From NCBI RefSeq assembly GCF_002940065.1, contig NZ_MDEJ01000008.1, positions 1-55,932 of the forward strand: a DNA stretch of 55,932 bases, read 5' to 3'. Under the pieces are notes generated by a model. That model worked only from the letters and a program-made list of their open reading frames with translations, did no database searches and was not told the origin of the DNA. The DNA comes from Xanthomonas populi (GTDB lineage: Bacteria; Pseudomonadota; Gammaproteobacteria; Xanthomonadales; Xanthomonadaceae). Made by a program: the position numbers and the translations under genes. This document shows, one piece after another, positions 17,790 through 26,981 of this stretch; position 1 is the stretch's first letter; every line of letters starts with the position of its first letter.

Positions 17790-18146
17790 TCAGGCGATGC
17801 CGAACCTTGCCTTGAACCCGTTGTCGGAGAACCCCTGAATGAGCGCACCATCGTCGGTCACCACCACCGGGCGGCGGATCAATTGCGGGTATTCGCGCAG
17901 CAGCAGCTTCCATTCGGCATGCGAACCGGGCGTCTTTTTGTTATCGTGCAACTGGCGCCACGTGGTCGACGACTTGTTGATCAGTGCACTGAATCCGCCA
18001 GCCTTGCCAGCCCAGTCCAACAGCGTCTCCGGCGCGGGTTTGTACTCGCGGTAATCGACAAACGTGTAGGCCACGCCGAAGCGGTCCAGCCACTTGGTCG
18101 CCTTCTGGCAGGTGTCGCAGTTCTTCAATCCGTAGAGCGTGGTCAT
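17790..18146 (-). CDS. ArsC/Spx-fold protein, YffB-type
   Basis: 118 residues of thioredoxin-like ArsC fold. The N-terminus MTTLYGLKNCDTCQKATKWL has a CxxC pair (Cys10, Cys13), unlike classical ArsC, which has a single Cys. Other marks are YREYKPAPETLLDWAGKAGG, LINKSSTTWRQL and the RRPVVV segment with the conserved Arg pair. E. coli YffB is a glutathione-dependent thiol reductase-like protein, and its gene also lies directly next to dapE. Its cellular role is not settled; an arsenate-reductase function is unlikely, given no arsenic genes around. Confidence 0.88.
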   Translation of the reverse strand: MTTLYGLKNCDTCQKATKWLDRFGVAYTFVDYREYKPAPETLLDWAGKAGGFSALINKSSTTWRQLHDNKKTPGSHAEWKLLLREYPQLIRRPVVVTDDGALIQGFSDNGFKARFGIA

Positions 18147-18419
18147 GCGAAATATCCGAGAATGCAGTATGCAAAGCCCCTCTCCCCTAAGCGCACCACG
18201 GCACGCGCGGAGCGGGGGTGAGGGTACGGCGGCGAAGCGATCGGTGATTCACCCCTGATGGCGCGTGGCGACGCGTTTGTCGTTGCAGGCACTGACACGT
18301 TTCTGAGGCGCTACTCATCCGGCGCTACGCGCCACCTTCTCCCGGTGGGAGGGGAGAAGGGAAGAGAGCTGCAAGCAGTTGTCATGCGGGCGAATCGCTC
18401 AGGCATCTGGGCGCTGACC
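18147..18419. repeat. REP-type doublet between yffB and dapD
   Basis: No gene is present. It repeats the 10.7-kb family: an imperfect CCCCTCTCCCC... arm (18177-18187) with GCGGGGGTGAGGGTACGG (18213-18230), then a CATCC segment and a second hairpin around CTTCTCCCGGTGGGAGGGGAG (18335 onward). It lies downstream of dapD and upstream of yffB on the minus strand, so it could stabilise or terminate dapD mRNA, but no U-tract follows the stems. Confidence 0.6.
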
Positions 18420-19595
18420 TTAATCCGCCAACCCACGCAGCAACTCATTCACGCTCGTCTTACTACGCGTTTTCGCATCTACCTGCTTGACGATCACCGC
18501 GCAATACAGCGAATGCGAGCCATCCTTGGACGGCAGCTGCCCGGACACAACCACGCTATACGGCGGCACATAACCATAGGAAATTTCGCCGGTTGCACGG
18601 TTGTAGATGCGCGTGCTCTGGCCGATGAACACGCCCATGCCGATCACGCTGTGATGGCCTACCACCACGCCTTCAACCACTTCCGAACGCGCGCCGATGA
18701 AGCAATGATCTTCGATGATGGTCGGGCTGGCCTGCAGCGGTTCGAGCACGCCACCGATGCCGGCGCCGCCGGACAGATGGCAGTGCTTGCCGATCTGCGC
18801 ACACGACCCTACTGTGGCCCAGGTGTCGACCATGGTGCCTTCGCCGACATACGCGCCGATGTTGGTGAAGCTCGGCATCAGCACCACGTCCTTGCCGAAA
18901 TAGCTGCCGCGACGCGCGACCGCGCCCGGCACCACACGCACACCGGCCTTGCGGAACTCGGCCTCGTTGAAGCCGGCAAAACGCGACTCCACCTTGTCCC
19001 AGAATGGCGCTGGCTGCGCCTCGATCACCGCCATCTCATTGACGCGGAAATACAGCAGCACGGCCTTCTTCAACCACGCGTTGACGGTCCAGCCGCCCTG
19101 CCCGTCCGGCTCGGCGACGCGGAACTCGCCGCTTTCCAATCTGTCGATGACACGGGTGACGATAGCGCGGGTGGAGCCGTCGATTTCGTCGCTGGTCAAG
19201 CTGGCGCGGCGCTCGAATGCGCTCTCGATCCCGAACTTGAGCTCGTCATTGCCCACGTGCGTTGCAGTACTCTGTACCGCCTTTTCGGCGATCGGCAGTT
19301 TCTTCGCAGCCGCCGCCTTTTGGGCGAGCGGCGCGGACACCACGGTGGTCGGCTGCTTGGCCACACGCGGTGCGCTGGCGACGACATTTTTTGCAACGCG
19401 TTTCTTGGCAGCAGCCTTGGTGTCGGCAGCTGCGACAGCGGTGGCCTTGCGCGCGGCAGGCAGCTTGCCCGGCTTGCTGACCGACGTGCGGTCACTCGGC
19501 TTTCCGTTCGCCTTGCTGCTTTTCGTGGTCGCGCGCGCGGGCGCTGCGCTGGTCGTGGTCGCGCTCTGCTTGGGCGCAGTCTTCTTGCTAGCCAT
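18420..19595 (-). CDS. dapD: Tetrahydrodipicolinate N-succinyltransferase with long basic N-terminal tail
   Basis: 391 residues from the ATG at 19595, preceded by GGAG. DapD transfers succinyl from succinyl-CoA to tetrahydrodipicolinate. The catalytic part starts near residue 117 ([20 protein letters not shown]) and shows the left-handed beta-helix hexapeptide repeats: [65 protein letters not shown]. Residues 1-116 are an added tail rich in Ala, Lys, Thr and Ser ([21 protein letters not shown]) with no acidic clusters, like histone-H1-like or AlgP-type tails. E. coli DapD is about 274 residues with no such tail. The role of the tail is unknown. It lies directly below glnD (18 bases). Confidence 0.92.
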   Translation of the reverse strand: MASKKTAPKQSATTTSAAPARATTKSSKANGKPSDRTSVSKPGKLPAARKATAVAAADTKAAAKKRVAKNVVASAPRVAKQPTTVVSAPLAQKAAAAKKLPIAEKAVQSTATHVGNDELKFGIESAFERRASLTSDEIDGSTRAIVTRVIDRLESGEFRVAEPDGQGGWTVNAWLKKAVLLYFRVNEMAVIEAQPAPFWDKVESRFAGFNEAEFRKAGVRVVPGAVARRGSYFGKDVVLMPSFTNIGAYVGEGTMVDTWATVGSCAQIGKHCHLSGGAGIGGVLEPLQASPTIIEDHCFIGARSEVVEGVVVGHHSVIGMGVFIGQSTRIYNRATGEISYGYVPPYSVVVSGQLPSKDGSHSLYCAVIVKQVDAKTRSKTSVNELLRGLAD

Positions 19596-19613
19596 GGGGG
19601 TCTCCAAAAGATG

Positions 19614-22220
19614 CTAGGTGGGGTCGAGACAGGCGCACAGCGCATCGCGCAGCGCCTGCCGGGCGGATTCGGACAACGGGAGGTCGTGCTCGTCGGTGAT
19701 CTGGAGATGGTCTTCGGCGCGCTCGCCAAACGTGGCAATGCGCGCATCGTGTACGCGCAGGTGTTGCATGCGCAGCACGTTGGCCACATCGGCCAGCAAG
19801 CCGGGGCGATCGGGCGCCACCAGACTGATGCGGGTGCGGCGGCCGCCAGCGCTTTCACTGAATTCCACGCGCGGCGCAAAGCGGAAATGGCGCAGCTGGC
19901 GTGGCACCGAACGCCGCGAGGGACGCACCTTTTGCAGATCGCCGGCCAGCACCTGTCGCAAGGCCGCAGCCAGACGCTGCGGGTCGCCATCGGCAGAGCT
20001 GTCCTGCGGCAGCACTTCGAACACGTCGAAGATGGCATCGTTCGGCGCGTCCAGCACGCGTGCGCGGTGGATGCCATAGCCCTTGCGATCCAGCGTGGAG
20101 ACAATCGCCGAAAACAAACCATCGCGGTCGCGCGAGTAAACGAACACCTCCAATGCGTCGTTGTCCGGCACTGCGCGGCGCGCCTTAACTGTGGTCTGGC
20201 CGATCTGTACTTCGATCAGCGAAACCGCCTGCCAGGCCAGTTGTTCGGGACGGAAGCGCAAAAAGTTCTCGTCAGGCATGCCGGCGAACTGGCGGTCGAT
20301 GGTGGCATCGTCGTGCCCTTGCGCCTGCATCAGCGCGCGTGCGGACTCACGTGCTTCGCGCAAGCGCTCTTCGCGCGGCGGCGGATGTTCCAGACCTTCG
20401 CGCAGCGCGCGGCGCGCAGCGAAATACAGATCGGCCAGCAGCCGGTCCTTCCACGCATTCCATAATTTTGGACTGGTGCCGGCAATGTCGGCGCAGGTCA
20501 GCAGATACAGATAATCCAGCCGCTCGCGTGTGCCGACCAGCATGGCGAAACGATGGATCACCTCCGGGTCGGAGATGTCCTGCTTCTGTGCGGTCACCGA
20601 CATGCGCAGATGCTGTTCCACCAGCCAGGCCACCAATGCGGTGTCGCCTTCGCTGAGCCGATGCGCCTGGCAGAACGCGCGCGCATCCACCGCGCCCAGT
20701 TCGGAGTGATCGCCGCCACGGCCCTTGGCGATGTCGTGAAACAAGCCCGCCAGCAGCAGTTCCGGCTTGCGCAACCGCGGCCAGACTTCGTGGGTGATCG
20801 AAAAACGCTCGTCGGCGCGACCGGCGGCAAACAGCGCGATATTGCGCAGCACCATCAACGTGTGCTGGTCCACTGTGTAAACATGGAACAGGTCGAACTG
20901 CATGCGCCCGGACACGCTGGCGAATGCGGGAATCCACTGACCCAACACGCCCAGGCGCGCCATGCGATTGAGCGTCTCCATTGCACGCGGACCGCGCAGC
21001 AGCGCCATGAAACGGTCGCGCGCGGTCGCGTCAGCCACGTCGTAGGCCGGCAACTCGCGCAGCACCTCGGCCAGCGCGCGCGCGGTCAGCGAATGCAATC
21101 CGCGCACGTCGCGATGCGCCGCCCACTGCGCAAACAACGCAAACACCTGCAGTACATCGCCGGCCGGCCAGTCGTCGGCATCGGCAGCCAGGTAGCCGCG
21201 CCGCACGCTGAAGCCGCCACCGAGCGGCTCCGGCACCGCTTCACCATCGAATTGCTCTTCGAAGCGCTGCAACAGACGGTCGCTGATCCGGCGGATTAAC
21301 GCAGCGCTGCGATAGAAGCGCTGCATCATCTTTTCAACGCCCAGGCTTTCCGGGTCGTCGGCAAAGCCCAGCCGCTGCGCCAGGGCCTTTTGATAGTCGA
21401 AACGCAGGCGTTCTTCCGGCCGGTTGGCGACGATGTGCAACCCGAAGCGCAGCCGCGCCAGTTCTTCACGCTCGCGCCGCAGCGCTGCTGCCTCGTCGAA
21501 GCCGACATGGCCGAGCCCGACCAGCGCTTCCAGATCCTTGACGCCGAACGCGCGCAGCGCCATCCAGCCCAGTGTCTGCAGATCGCGTAAGCCGCCCGGG
21601 CCGTCCTTGATATCCGGCTCCAGGTTGTCGGCGGTATCGCCAAAGCGCTGATGGCGCGCCAGCAGTTCTTCGCGCTTGGCCTGGAAGAATTCGCGCGCCG
21701 GCCACACCCGTTGCGGGGCGATCGCCGCCGCCAATGCCGCGCGCGCCTGGCTTCCCGCAACCAGCGGGCGCGATTCGATCAATGCGGTCAGCACGCTCTG
21801 GTCGGCAGCCGCAGTGGTGCACTGCGTGGGCGAGCGTACTGCATGACTGATCGGCAATCCCACATCCCACAGCAACGCGAACAAACGCGCCAAAGCCTGC
21901 TCATGCTGTTGTTGCACAGCGCTTTCGCCCAGCACCAGCACATCCACGTCCGAACGCGGAAACAGTTCGCCGCGTCCGTAACCGCCGACGGCGTGCAACG
22001 ACAGACCGGCATCGGCCGGGATGCAGCGCGTCCACGCACTGCGCGTCAATTGATCGACCGTGCGCGCGCGCAACGCCACCAGGCGCTCGATCGGTTCACC
22101 CTGATCGAAGCGCTTGCAGAGCCGCATGTCCGCATGCACCAGCAGCGGGCGCGCTTGCGCGGCCCACTCGGCATCGCCGGCGACACCCGGGTCGGGTCGG
22201 TCCGCCGGCGTGACTGTCAT
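19614..22220 (-). CDS. glnD: Bifunctional uridylyltransferase / uridylyl-removing enzyme
   Basis: 868 residues. GlnD senses glutamine and adds or removes UMP from PII proteins, setting glutamine synthetase activity and NtrBC signalling. Domains in order: nucleotidyltransferase with GGYGRGELFPRSDVDVLVL (Gly79-Gly80, Asp91 and Asp93); GlnD helical linker with EPDIKDGPGGLRDLQTLGW; HD-type hydrolase with FHDIAKGRGGDHS; two C-terminal ACT domains (EVFVYSRDRDGLFSAIV and ISLVAPDRPGLLADVANVL) that bind glutamine. The start at 22220 overlaps the map stop (ATGA), showing translational coupling; a longer frame to 22295 would overlap map and is rejected. Confidence 0.96.
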   Translation of the reverse strand: MTVTPADRPDPGVAGDAEWAAQARPLLVHADMRLCKRFDQGEPIERLVALRARTVDQLTRSAWTRCIPADAGLSLHAVGGYGRGELFPRSDVDVLVLGESAVQQQHEQALARLFALLWDVGLPISHAVRSPTQCTTAAADQSVLTALIESRPLVAGSQARAALAAAIAPQRVWPAREFFQAKREELLARHQRFGDTADNLEPDIKDGPGGLRDLQTLGWMALRAFGVKDLEALVGLGHVGFDEAAALRREREELARLRFGLHIVANRPEERLRFDYQKALAQRLGFADDPESLGVEKMMQRFYRSAALIRRISDRLLQRFEEQFDGEAVPEPLGGGFSVRRGYLAADADDWPAGDVLQVFALFAQWAAHRDVRGLHSLTARALAEVLRELPAYDVADATARDRFMALLRGPRAMETLNRMARLGVLGQWIPAFASVSGRMQFDLFHVYTVDQHTLMVLRNIALFAAGRADERFSITHEVWPRLRKPELLLAGLFHDIAKGRGGDHSELGAVDARAFCQAHRLSEGDTALVAWLVEQHLRMSVTAQKQDISDPEVIHRFAMLVGTRERLDYLYLLTCADIAGTSPKLWNAWKDRLLADLYFAARRALREGLEHPPPREERLREARESARALMQAQGHDDATIDRQFAGMPDENFLRFRPEQLAWQAVSLIEVQIGQTTVKARRAVPDNDALEVFVYSRDRDGLFSAIVSTLDRKGYGIHRARVLDAPNDAIFDVFEVLPQDSSADGDPQRLAAALRQVLAGDLQKVRPSRRSVPRQLRHFRFAPRVEFSESAGGRRTRISLVAPDRPGLLADVANVLRMQHLRVHDARIATFGERAEDHLQITDEHDLPLSESARQALRDALCACLDPT

Positions 22221-22993
22221 ACCAGAGCAGGCGCGTTCGGCGACAGCGTCAGCACATCCACACCGTCTTCGGTCACTGCGACCATGTGTTCCCACTGCGC
22301 GGACAACTTGCGGTCCTTGGTCACCACCGTCCAGCCGTCGGGCAGCGTCTTATGGTGGTAGGTGCCTTCGTTGATCATCGGCTCGATGGTGAAGGTCATG
22401 CCCGGCTTGAGTACCAGGCCTTCGCCCGGACGGCCGTAATGCATCACCTGCGGCTCGTCGTGATAGACCTTGCCGATGCCGTGACCGCAGTAATCGCGCA
22501 CCACGCTGAAACGCTCGGCTTCGGCGAACTTCTGGATCGCGTGGCCCACATCGCCCAACGTCGCACCCGGCTTGACTGCACGGATGCCGCGCCACATCGC
22601 CTCATACGTCGTGCCCACAAGGCGTTTGGCCATCACCGACGGCATGCCGACGCAATACATGCGGCTGGTATCGCCGTGCCAGCCGTCCTTGATGACGGTG
22701 ACATCGATATTGACGATGTCGCCTTCCTTCAGGATCTTGGCTGCGCTCGGGATGCCGTGACAGATCACGTTATTGACCGAGGTGCACACGCTTTTGGGGA
22801 AGCCGCGATAACCGACGTTGGCAGGAATGGTGCCCTGCACGTTGACGATGTGGTCGTGGCAGATGCGGTCCAGCTCGGCAGTGGTCACGCCCGGTTGCAC
22901 ATGCGGGGCCACGATATCGAGCACCTCGGCGGCCAGGCGGCCGGCGACGCGCATCAGTTCGATTTCTTCTTTGGTTTTCAGATTGACGCTCAT
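22217..22993 (-). CDS. map: Methionine aminopeptidase type I
   Basis: 258 residues, the usual length. It removes initiator Met from nascent proteins. The di-metal ligands are in conserved contexts: two Asp in NIDVTVIKDGWHGDTSR, His in RDYCGHGIGKVYHDEP, Glu in GMTFTIEPMI and Glu in LSAQWEHMVAV. It is first in map-glnD-dapD. In many gammaproteobacteria map is divergent from and adjacent to rpsB; here about 6.8 kb of pilus genes and repeats separate the two, which suggests insertion of the pilus block at this junction. Confidence 0.97.
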   Translation of the reverse strand: MSVNLKTKEEIELMRVAGRLAAEVLDIVAPHVQPGVTTAELDRICHDHIVNVQGTIPANVGYRGFPKSVCTSVNNVICHGIPSAAKILKEGDIVNIDVTVIKDGWHGDTSRMYCVGMPSVMAKRLVGTTYEAMWRGIRAVKPGATLGDVGHAIQKFAEAERFSVVRDYCGHGIGKVYHDEPQVMHYGRPGEGLVLKPGMTFTIEPMINEGTYHHKTLPDGWTVVTKDRKLSAQWEHMVAVTEDGVDVLTLSPNAPALV

Positions 22994-23235
22994 GGGGTGG
23001 ATTATCGCCGATTCGGGCTGAATCTGAACGACCTGCGCAGTCGTTTTTTACAAAACACGCTGTCATGGCACAAGCGGACGGTGCAGCAGAAAACTGACAT
23101 CACAGCGCATTCATGTGTGAAGCAGTGTAGAGAGCGTCAAAGTCCCCATTAACGGAGTCATCCGAGAGACATCGCATTTTTGCAAAAATAACCACTCTAA
23201 ACAGGTAGATAGCGCGTGAATTAGGCGTTATCTTT

Positions 23236-23251
23236 TGGCACAGCTGATGCA
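23236..23251 (+). promoter_or_regulatory. Candidate sigma-54 (-24/-12) promoter of the SCPU pilus operon
   Basis: TGGCACAGCTGATGCA fits the RpoN consensus TGGCAC-N5-TTGCA with one mismatch, and the GG and GC dinucleotides are at the required spacing. Transcription would start near 23263, about 50 bases before the first pilus gene. It lies in a 318-base map/pilus intergenic stretch that is clearly more AT-rich than the surroundings and otherwise holds no gene. No enhancer-binding protein gene is next to it. Motif-based inference. Confidence 0.45.
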
Positions 23252-23311
23252 TTTCAAACAGGGCGACACGTCGTCGCGTCATCGATGACCAGACCGGTCA
23301 AGGAAATGTCC

Positions 23312-23836
23312 ATGCGTACTGTCCTCCCTGTCCTGCTTTCCCTCGGCATGCTCTCGACCATTGGCGTTGCCACCGCAGCAGATACCACCACGTTCAACGT
23401 CAAGATCGCCGTCACCAAGGCCTGCACCATCACGGCGGCGTCTGCGACGGACGTCGACTTCGGCTCGGTGCTGTCCACCTCCACCGCCAATGCCGACGCC
23501 AACGGCAGCGTGACCGCGCAGTGCACTGCGCTGACGCCGTACAACATCGCGTTGAGCGCGGGCAGCAATGCCGGCACCGCCAACGACGTCACCACTCGCC
23601 GCATGAAGAACGCCGACCCGCTGGTCACCACCAACAACTTCATCGCCTACCAGCTGTATCAGGACCTGGGGCGCAGCACGGTGTGGGGCAGCACCAGCGG
23701 CACCAACACGCTGAGTCGTACCGCCACCGGCATCAACCAGGTCTATCCGGTCTACGGCCGTGTGACCAACCCATCCGCCAACAATCCGGCGACCGGTGCG
23801 TACCAGGACACCATCACCGCCACGATCTTCTACTGA
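23312..23836 (+). CDS. SCPU (spore coat U) domain pilin, CsuA/B-like major subunit candidate
   Basis: 174 residues. The start at 23312 is chosen because AAGGA lies seven bases upstream; two more ATGs (23285, 23306) are in frame. The signal peptide ends at GVATAA-D. The mature protein begins with TFNVKIAVTKACTITAASAT, the N-terminal donor-type strand and conserved Cys of SCPU subunits, continues with DVDFGSVLS and QCTALTPYNIALSAG, RRMKN, FIAYQLYQD..VWG and ends in the typical TITATIFY. SCPU domains build archaic chaperone-usher pili such as Acinetobacter Csu, used in biofilm attachment. As first gene, before chaperone and usher, it matches the major pilin position in csu operons. Confidence 0.88.
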   Translation: MRTVLPVLLSLGMLSTIGVATAADTTTFNVKIAVTKACTITAASATDVDFGSVLSTSTANADANGSVTAQCTALTPYNIALSAGSNAGTANDVTTRRMKNADPLVTTNNFIAYQLYQDLGRSTVWGSTSGTNTLSRTATGINQVYPVYGRVTNPSANNPATGAYQDTITATIFY

Positions 23837-23849
23837 GTGAGCACGACGC

Positions 23850-24614
23850 ATGATGCTGCACCACCGCCTGCCGTCACGTAGTCCAACGCCGCTCATCCTG
23901 GCTGGACTGGCGCTGGCGCTGATCGGCGGATGGCCGCTGCAGCCGGCGCGCGCGGCCAGCCTGCAATTGGCACCCACCTCGCTGACCCTGAGCGCGGAAC
24001 AGGCCGCCGACGGGCTGTGGCTGAGCAACAGCGGCAGCGTGCCGGTGCAAGTACAGACCCGCGCCTATCGCTGGACCCAGCGCGACGGTCAGGACCAGCT
24101 CGACCCGACCCAGGAACTGCTGGTCAGCCCACCGATGCGCACCTTGGCCGCCGGCGAGCGCCAGCTGATCCGGGTGATCCGCGCCGGGCCTGCGCCCACC
24201 AGTCAGGAAATCTGCTACCGCATCATCGTCGACGAACTGCCTAACGCCGATGCCGACCGCAAGGGCATGCAGTTCGTGCTGCGCTACTCGGTGCCGATCT
24301 TCGTGCTGCCGCCCGGCAAAGCCGAGCCTACACCGACCTTGAGCACGCAAGTGATTGCTGGCAGCGACGGCAATGCGCAGATCCAGATCAGCAACACCGG
24401 CAACGGGCACGCCCAGGTCGCCGACCTGCAACATCGGGTCGATGGCGCGACCAAGACCGCATTGAACGGGCTGGTGGGCTATGTGCTGCCCGGCCAGATC
24501 ATGCGCTGGTCGCTGGGTGCACCGCTGGCGCAATTCGGCCGCGGCACCATCATCGCAAGGATCAATGGTGAGGCTGACCAACGTACCTTGTTGGCAACGC
24601 CGACAGCCCCGTGA
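23850..24614 (+). CDS. Periplasmic pilus chaperone, archaic (CsuC-like)
   Basis: 254 residues with a signal peptide (ILAGLALALIGGWPLQPARA). Two Ig-like PapD-type domains follow: domain 1 with LQLAPTSLTLSAEQAADGLWLSNSGSVPVQVQTRAYRW and the subunit-strand region RQLIRVIRAGPAP..EICYRIIVDELP; domain 2 with VQVADLQHRV-type strands and the GYVLPGQIMRW motif frequent in archaic chaperones. It caps SCPU subunits and delivers them to the usher encoded next; its 3' end overlaps the usher start by 50 bases. Confidence 0.88.
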   Translation: MMLHHRLPSRSPTPLILAGLALALIGGWPLQPARAASLQLAPTSLTLSAEQAADGLWLSNSGSVPVQVQTRAYRWTQRDGQDQLDPTQELLVSPPMRTLAAGERQLIRVIRAGPAPTSQEICYRIIVDELPNADADRKGMQFVLRYSVPIFVLPPGKAEPTPTLSTQVIAGSDGNAQIQISNTGNGHAQVADLQHRVDGATKTALNGLVGYVLPGQIMRWSLGAPLAQFGRGTIIARINGEADQRTLLATPTAP

Positions 24615-26981
24615 CACGGCCCGGCTGGCGATGACGCTGCTCGCGACCGCCACCTGTCTGGGAACCGCTGCGGCCGTCGATCTGGCCGACGTTGCCTCGC
24701 AGCCCGATCAGACACCGCAAAGCGCCGGCGTACTACCGCAGACGCTGTATCTGGAGGTCACCCTGAATCAGGCTGACCGCGGCCTGGCACCGTTCGAACT
24801 GGTGGACGGCCACCTGCGTGGATCGGTCGAAACGCTACGCAAACTCGGCTTCATCCTGGCCGACCGCAATGCCGGCGAACTGGTCGATTTGGATCGCTTG
24901 CTTGATGTGGAGGTGCGTTACGACGCCGCGCTGCAGCGGCTCGCGCTGCAGGTGCCGCTGGCGCAACTGTCGCTCTCCACCACGGTATTGAAAGCCGAAG
25001 AAATCGCACCGCCCAGCGCCATCGCATCACCGGGCATGCTGCTCAATTACGACGTCTATGCCACGCGCAATGCCGGCGCCAGCAGCGTGTCGTTGGCGAC
25101 AGAATGGCGCGGCTTCGGCATCGGCCGCGGCATGGTCGATACCACCGCTGTGTTTCTGGCTTACGACCGTCCGCAGGACGACCGCTGGCGCAGCGAAGCG
25201 GTGCGCCTGGATAGCGCCTGGAAGATGGATTTCCCGGACACCGCCACCAGCCTCACCGTTGGCGATTTCTACAGCGGCTTCGTCGACTGGAGCCGTTCGA
25301 TCCGCCTGGGCGGCGTGCAAATCGGCCGCAATTACGCCTTGCAGCCCTACTGCGTATTAACGCCGACGCCGCGTTTTCTGGGCGAAGCGGCAGTACCTTC
25401 GACCATCGAGCTGTATGTCGATGGCCTGCGTCAGTACAGCGGCCAGGTGCCGGCCGGGCCATTTCAACTGGCCGCCCAACCGGGCATCAGCGGCACCGGG
25501 CAGGCACAGATCGTGGTGACCGATGCGTTCGGCCGCGTGCGTCGGCTGGACTTCGCGTTTTACGGCACTCCCCAACTGTTGGCGCGTGGCATTTCCGAAT
25601 GGTCGGCCGGTATCGGCCATCTGCGCCAGGACTACGGTGTGCGCTCGTTTTCCTACGATGCGCGCACGGTCGCCAGCGCCACGCTGCGCAAAGGCCTGCG
25701 CGACGATTTCACCCTCGAGGCGCACGCCGAGGCCGGCGGCGGCGTAGTCAATGCCGGTGCCGGCGGGATCTGGCTGCTCGGCGTGGGCGGCGTGTTCAAT
25801 CTCGCCTATGCGCATAGCCAGATGGACGCGCTGCGCGGCGGCCAGTACGTGCTGGGCTATGCCTGGAACAATCGTCGCTTCAACTTCAATGTCGGCACCC
25901 AGCGCACCCACGGCGACTATCGCGACCTGGGCGCGCTGCAGGGTGCGCTGCCGGCACGCATCAGCGACCGCGCCGTGTTCGGCGTCAACGTCGACCCGAT
26001 CGGCTCGCTCGGCACCAGCTACGTGCGGCTGAGCTATCCGCAGGGCGACACCTCGCGCTATGTCAGCGTGTTCTGGTCGCGCAGTTTCGGGCGCAACTGG
26101 GCCGCCAATCTGTCCGGAAACCAGAACCTGGACGTGCGCAGCGATCGCAGCCTGTATCTATCGCTATCGACCACCTTCGGCGAGCTGCGTCAGGCCAGCG
26201 CCTCGATGCAGCGCAACGGCAATCGCACCGGATTTGTGGCCGATATCAGCCAGCCATTGCCGGGCGACGGCGACCTGGGCGGCATCGGCTGGCGCCTGCA
26301 GGGGCGTGCCGGCGACGATGCCAGCGGCGGGCTGGCCGAACTAGGCTGGTTGAACCGGGTCGGCCGCTACAACCTCGGCGCCGCCAACCAGGACGGCGAC
26401 AACTTCGGCTATGCCAGTGCCAGTGGCAGCCTGGTGTGGATGAACGGGCGCGGCTTTGCGGCGCGCGATATCCAGGATGCGTTTGCGGTGGTGTCCACCG
26501 ACGGCCAGGCCGGCATTCCGGTACGGCTGGAGAATCGGCTGATCGGCGTGACTGATGCGAGCGGCACGCTGTTGGTCACGCCATTGCAGTCGTGGCAGCG
26601 CAACCAGTTGTCGATCGACACCTTGAACCTGCCGGCAGATCTGCGCGTGGACCGCGTCGATACCGTAGTGACGCCGCGCCAGCAATCCGGGGTGCGGTGC
26701 GCTTCGGCATCACCCGCGTGCGTGCGGCGATCATCGTGTTGCACGACGCACAGGGCGCCCCGCTGCCGGTCGGCAGCGTGGTGCAGCGCGAAGGCGATAC
26801 CGAACGCGTGGTGGTCGGCTACGACGGCGAAACCTATCTGGACAATCTGCAGAGCGACAACCGCCTGCTGGTCGACTTGCCGCAGGGCCGCTGCAGCGCC
26901 CGATTCACCTATCCTACCAATCCGAGCGGCATTCCGCGGGTGGGGCCGCTGCAATGCGTCACCGAGCAGAAAACGCCATGA
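24565..26981 (+). pseudogene. Outer-membrane pilus usher (CsuD-like), frameshifted near the C-terminus
   Basis: Start at the ATG at 24565 behind AAGGA, inside the chaperone gene end. The frame encodes a fimbrial usher: N-terminal domain PQTLYLEVTLNQADRGLAPF, barrel and plug with RSIRLGGVQIGRNYALQPY, GQVPAGPFQL and GISEWSAGIGHLRQDYGVRS, and repeated strands such as FAARDIQDAFAVVSTDGQAG. At GGGG 26689-26692 one base appears to be missing: the 5' frame turns into nonsense (runs on to 27177), while the correct C-terminal domain (GAVRFGITRVRAAIIVLHDA ... CVTEQKTP) continues in the next frame to a stop at 26981, exactly where the following gene begins. The intact protein would be about 805 residues. 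Either a null mutation, a phase switch or a base-calling error; a tract of four G is short for slippage. Confidence 0.82.

Noticed and set aside
18258-20465. 735-codon plus-strand ORF across dapD and glnD
   Set aside because: It is antisense to two well-supported genes and has no recognisable protein features.
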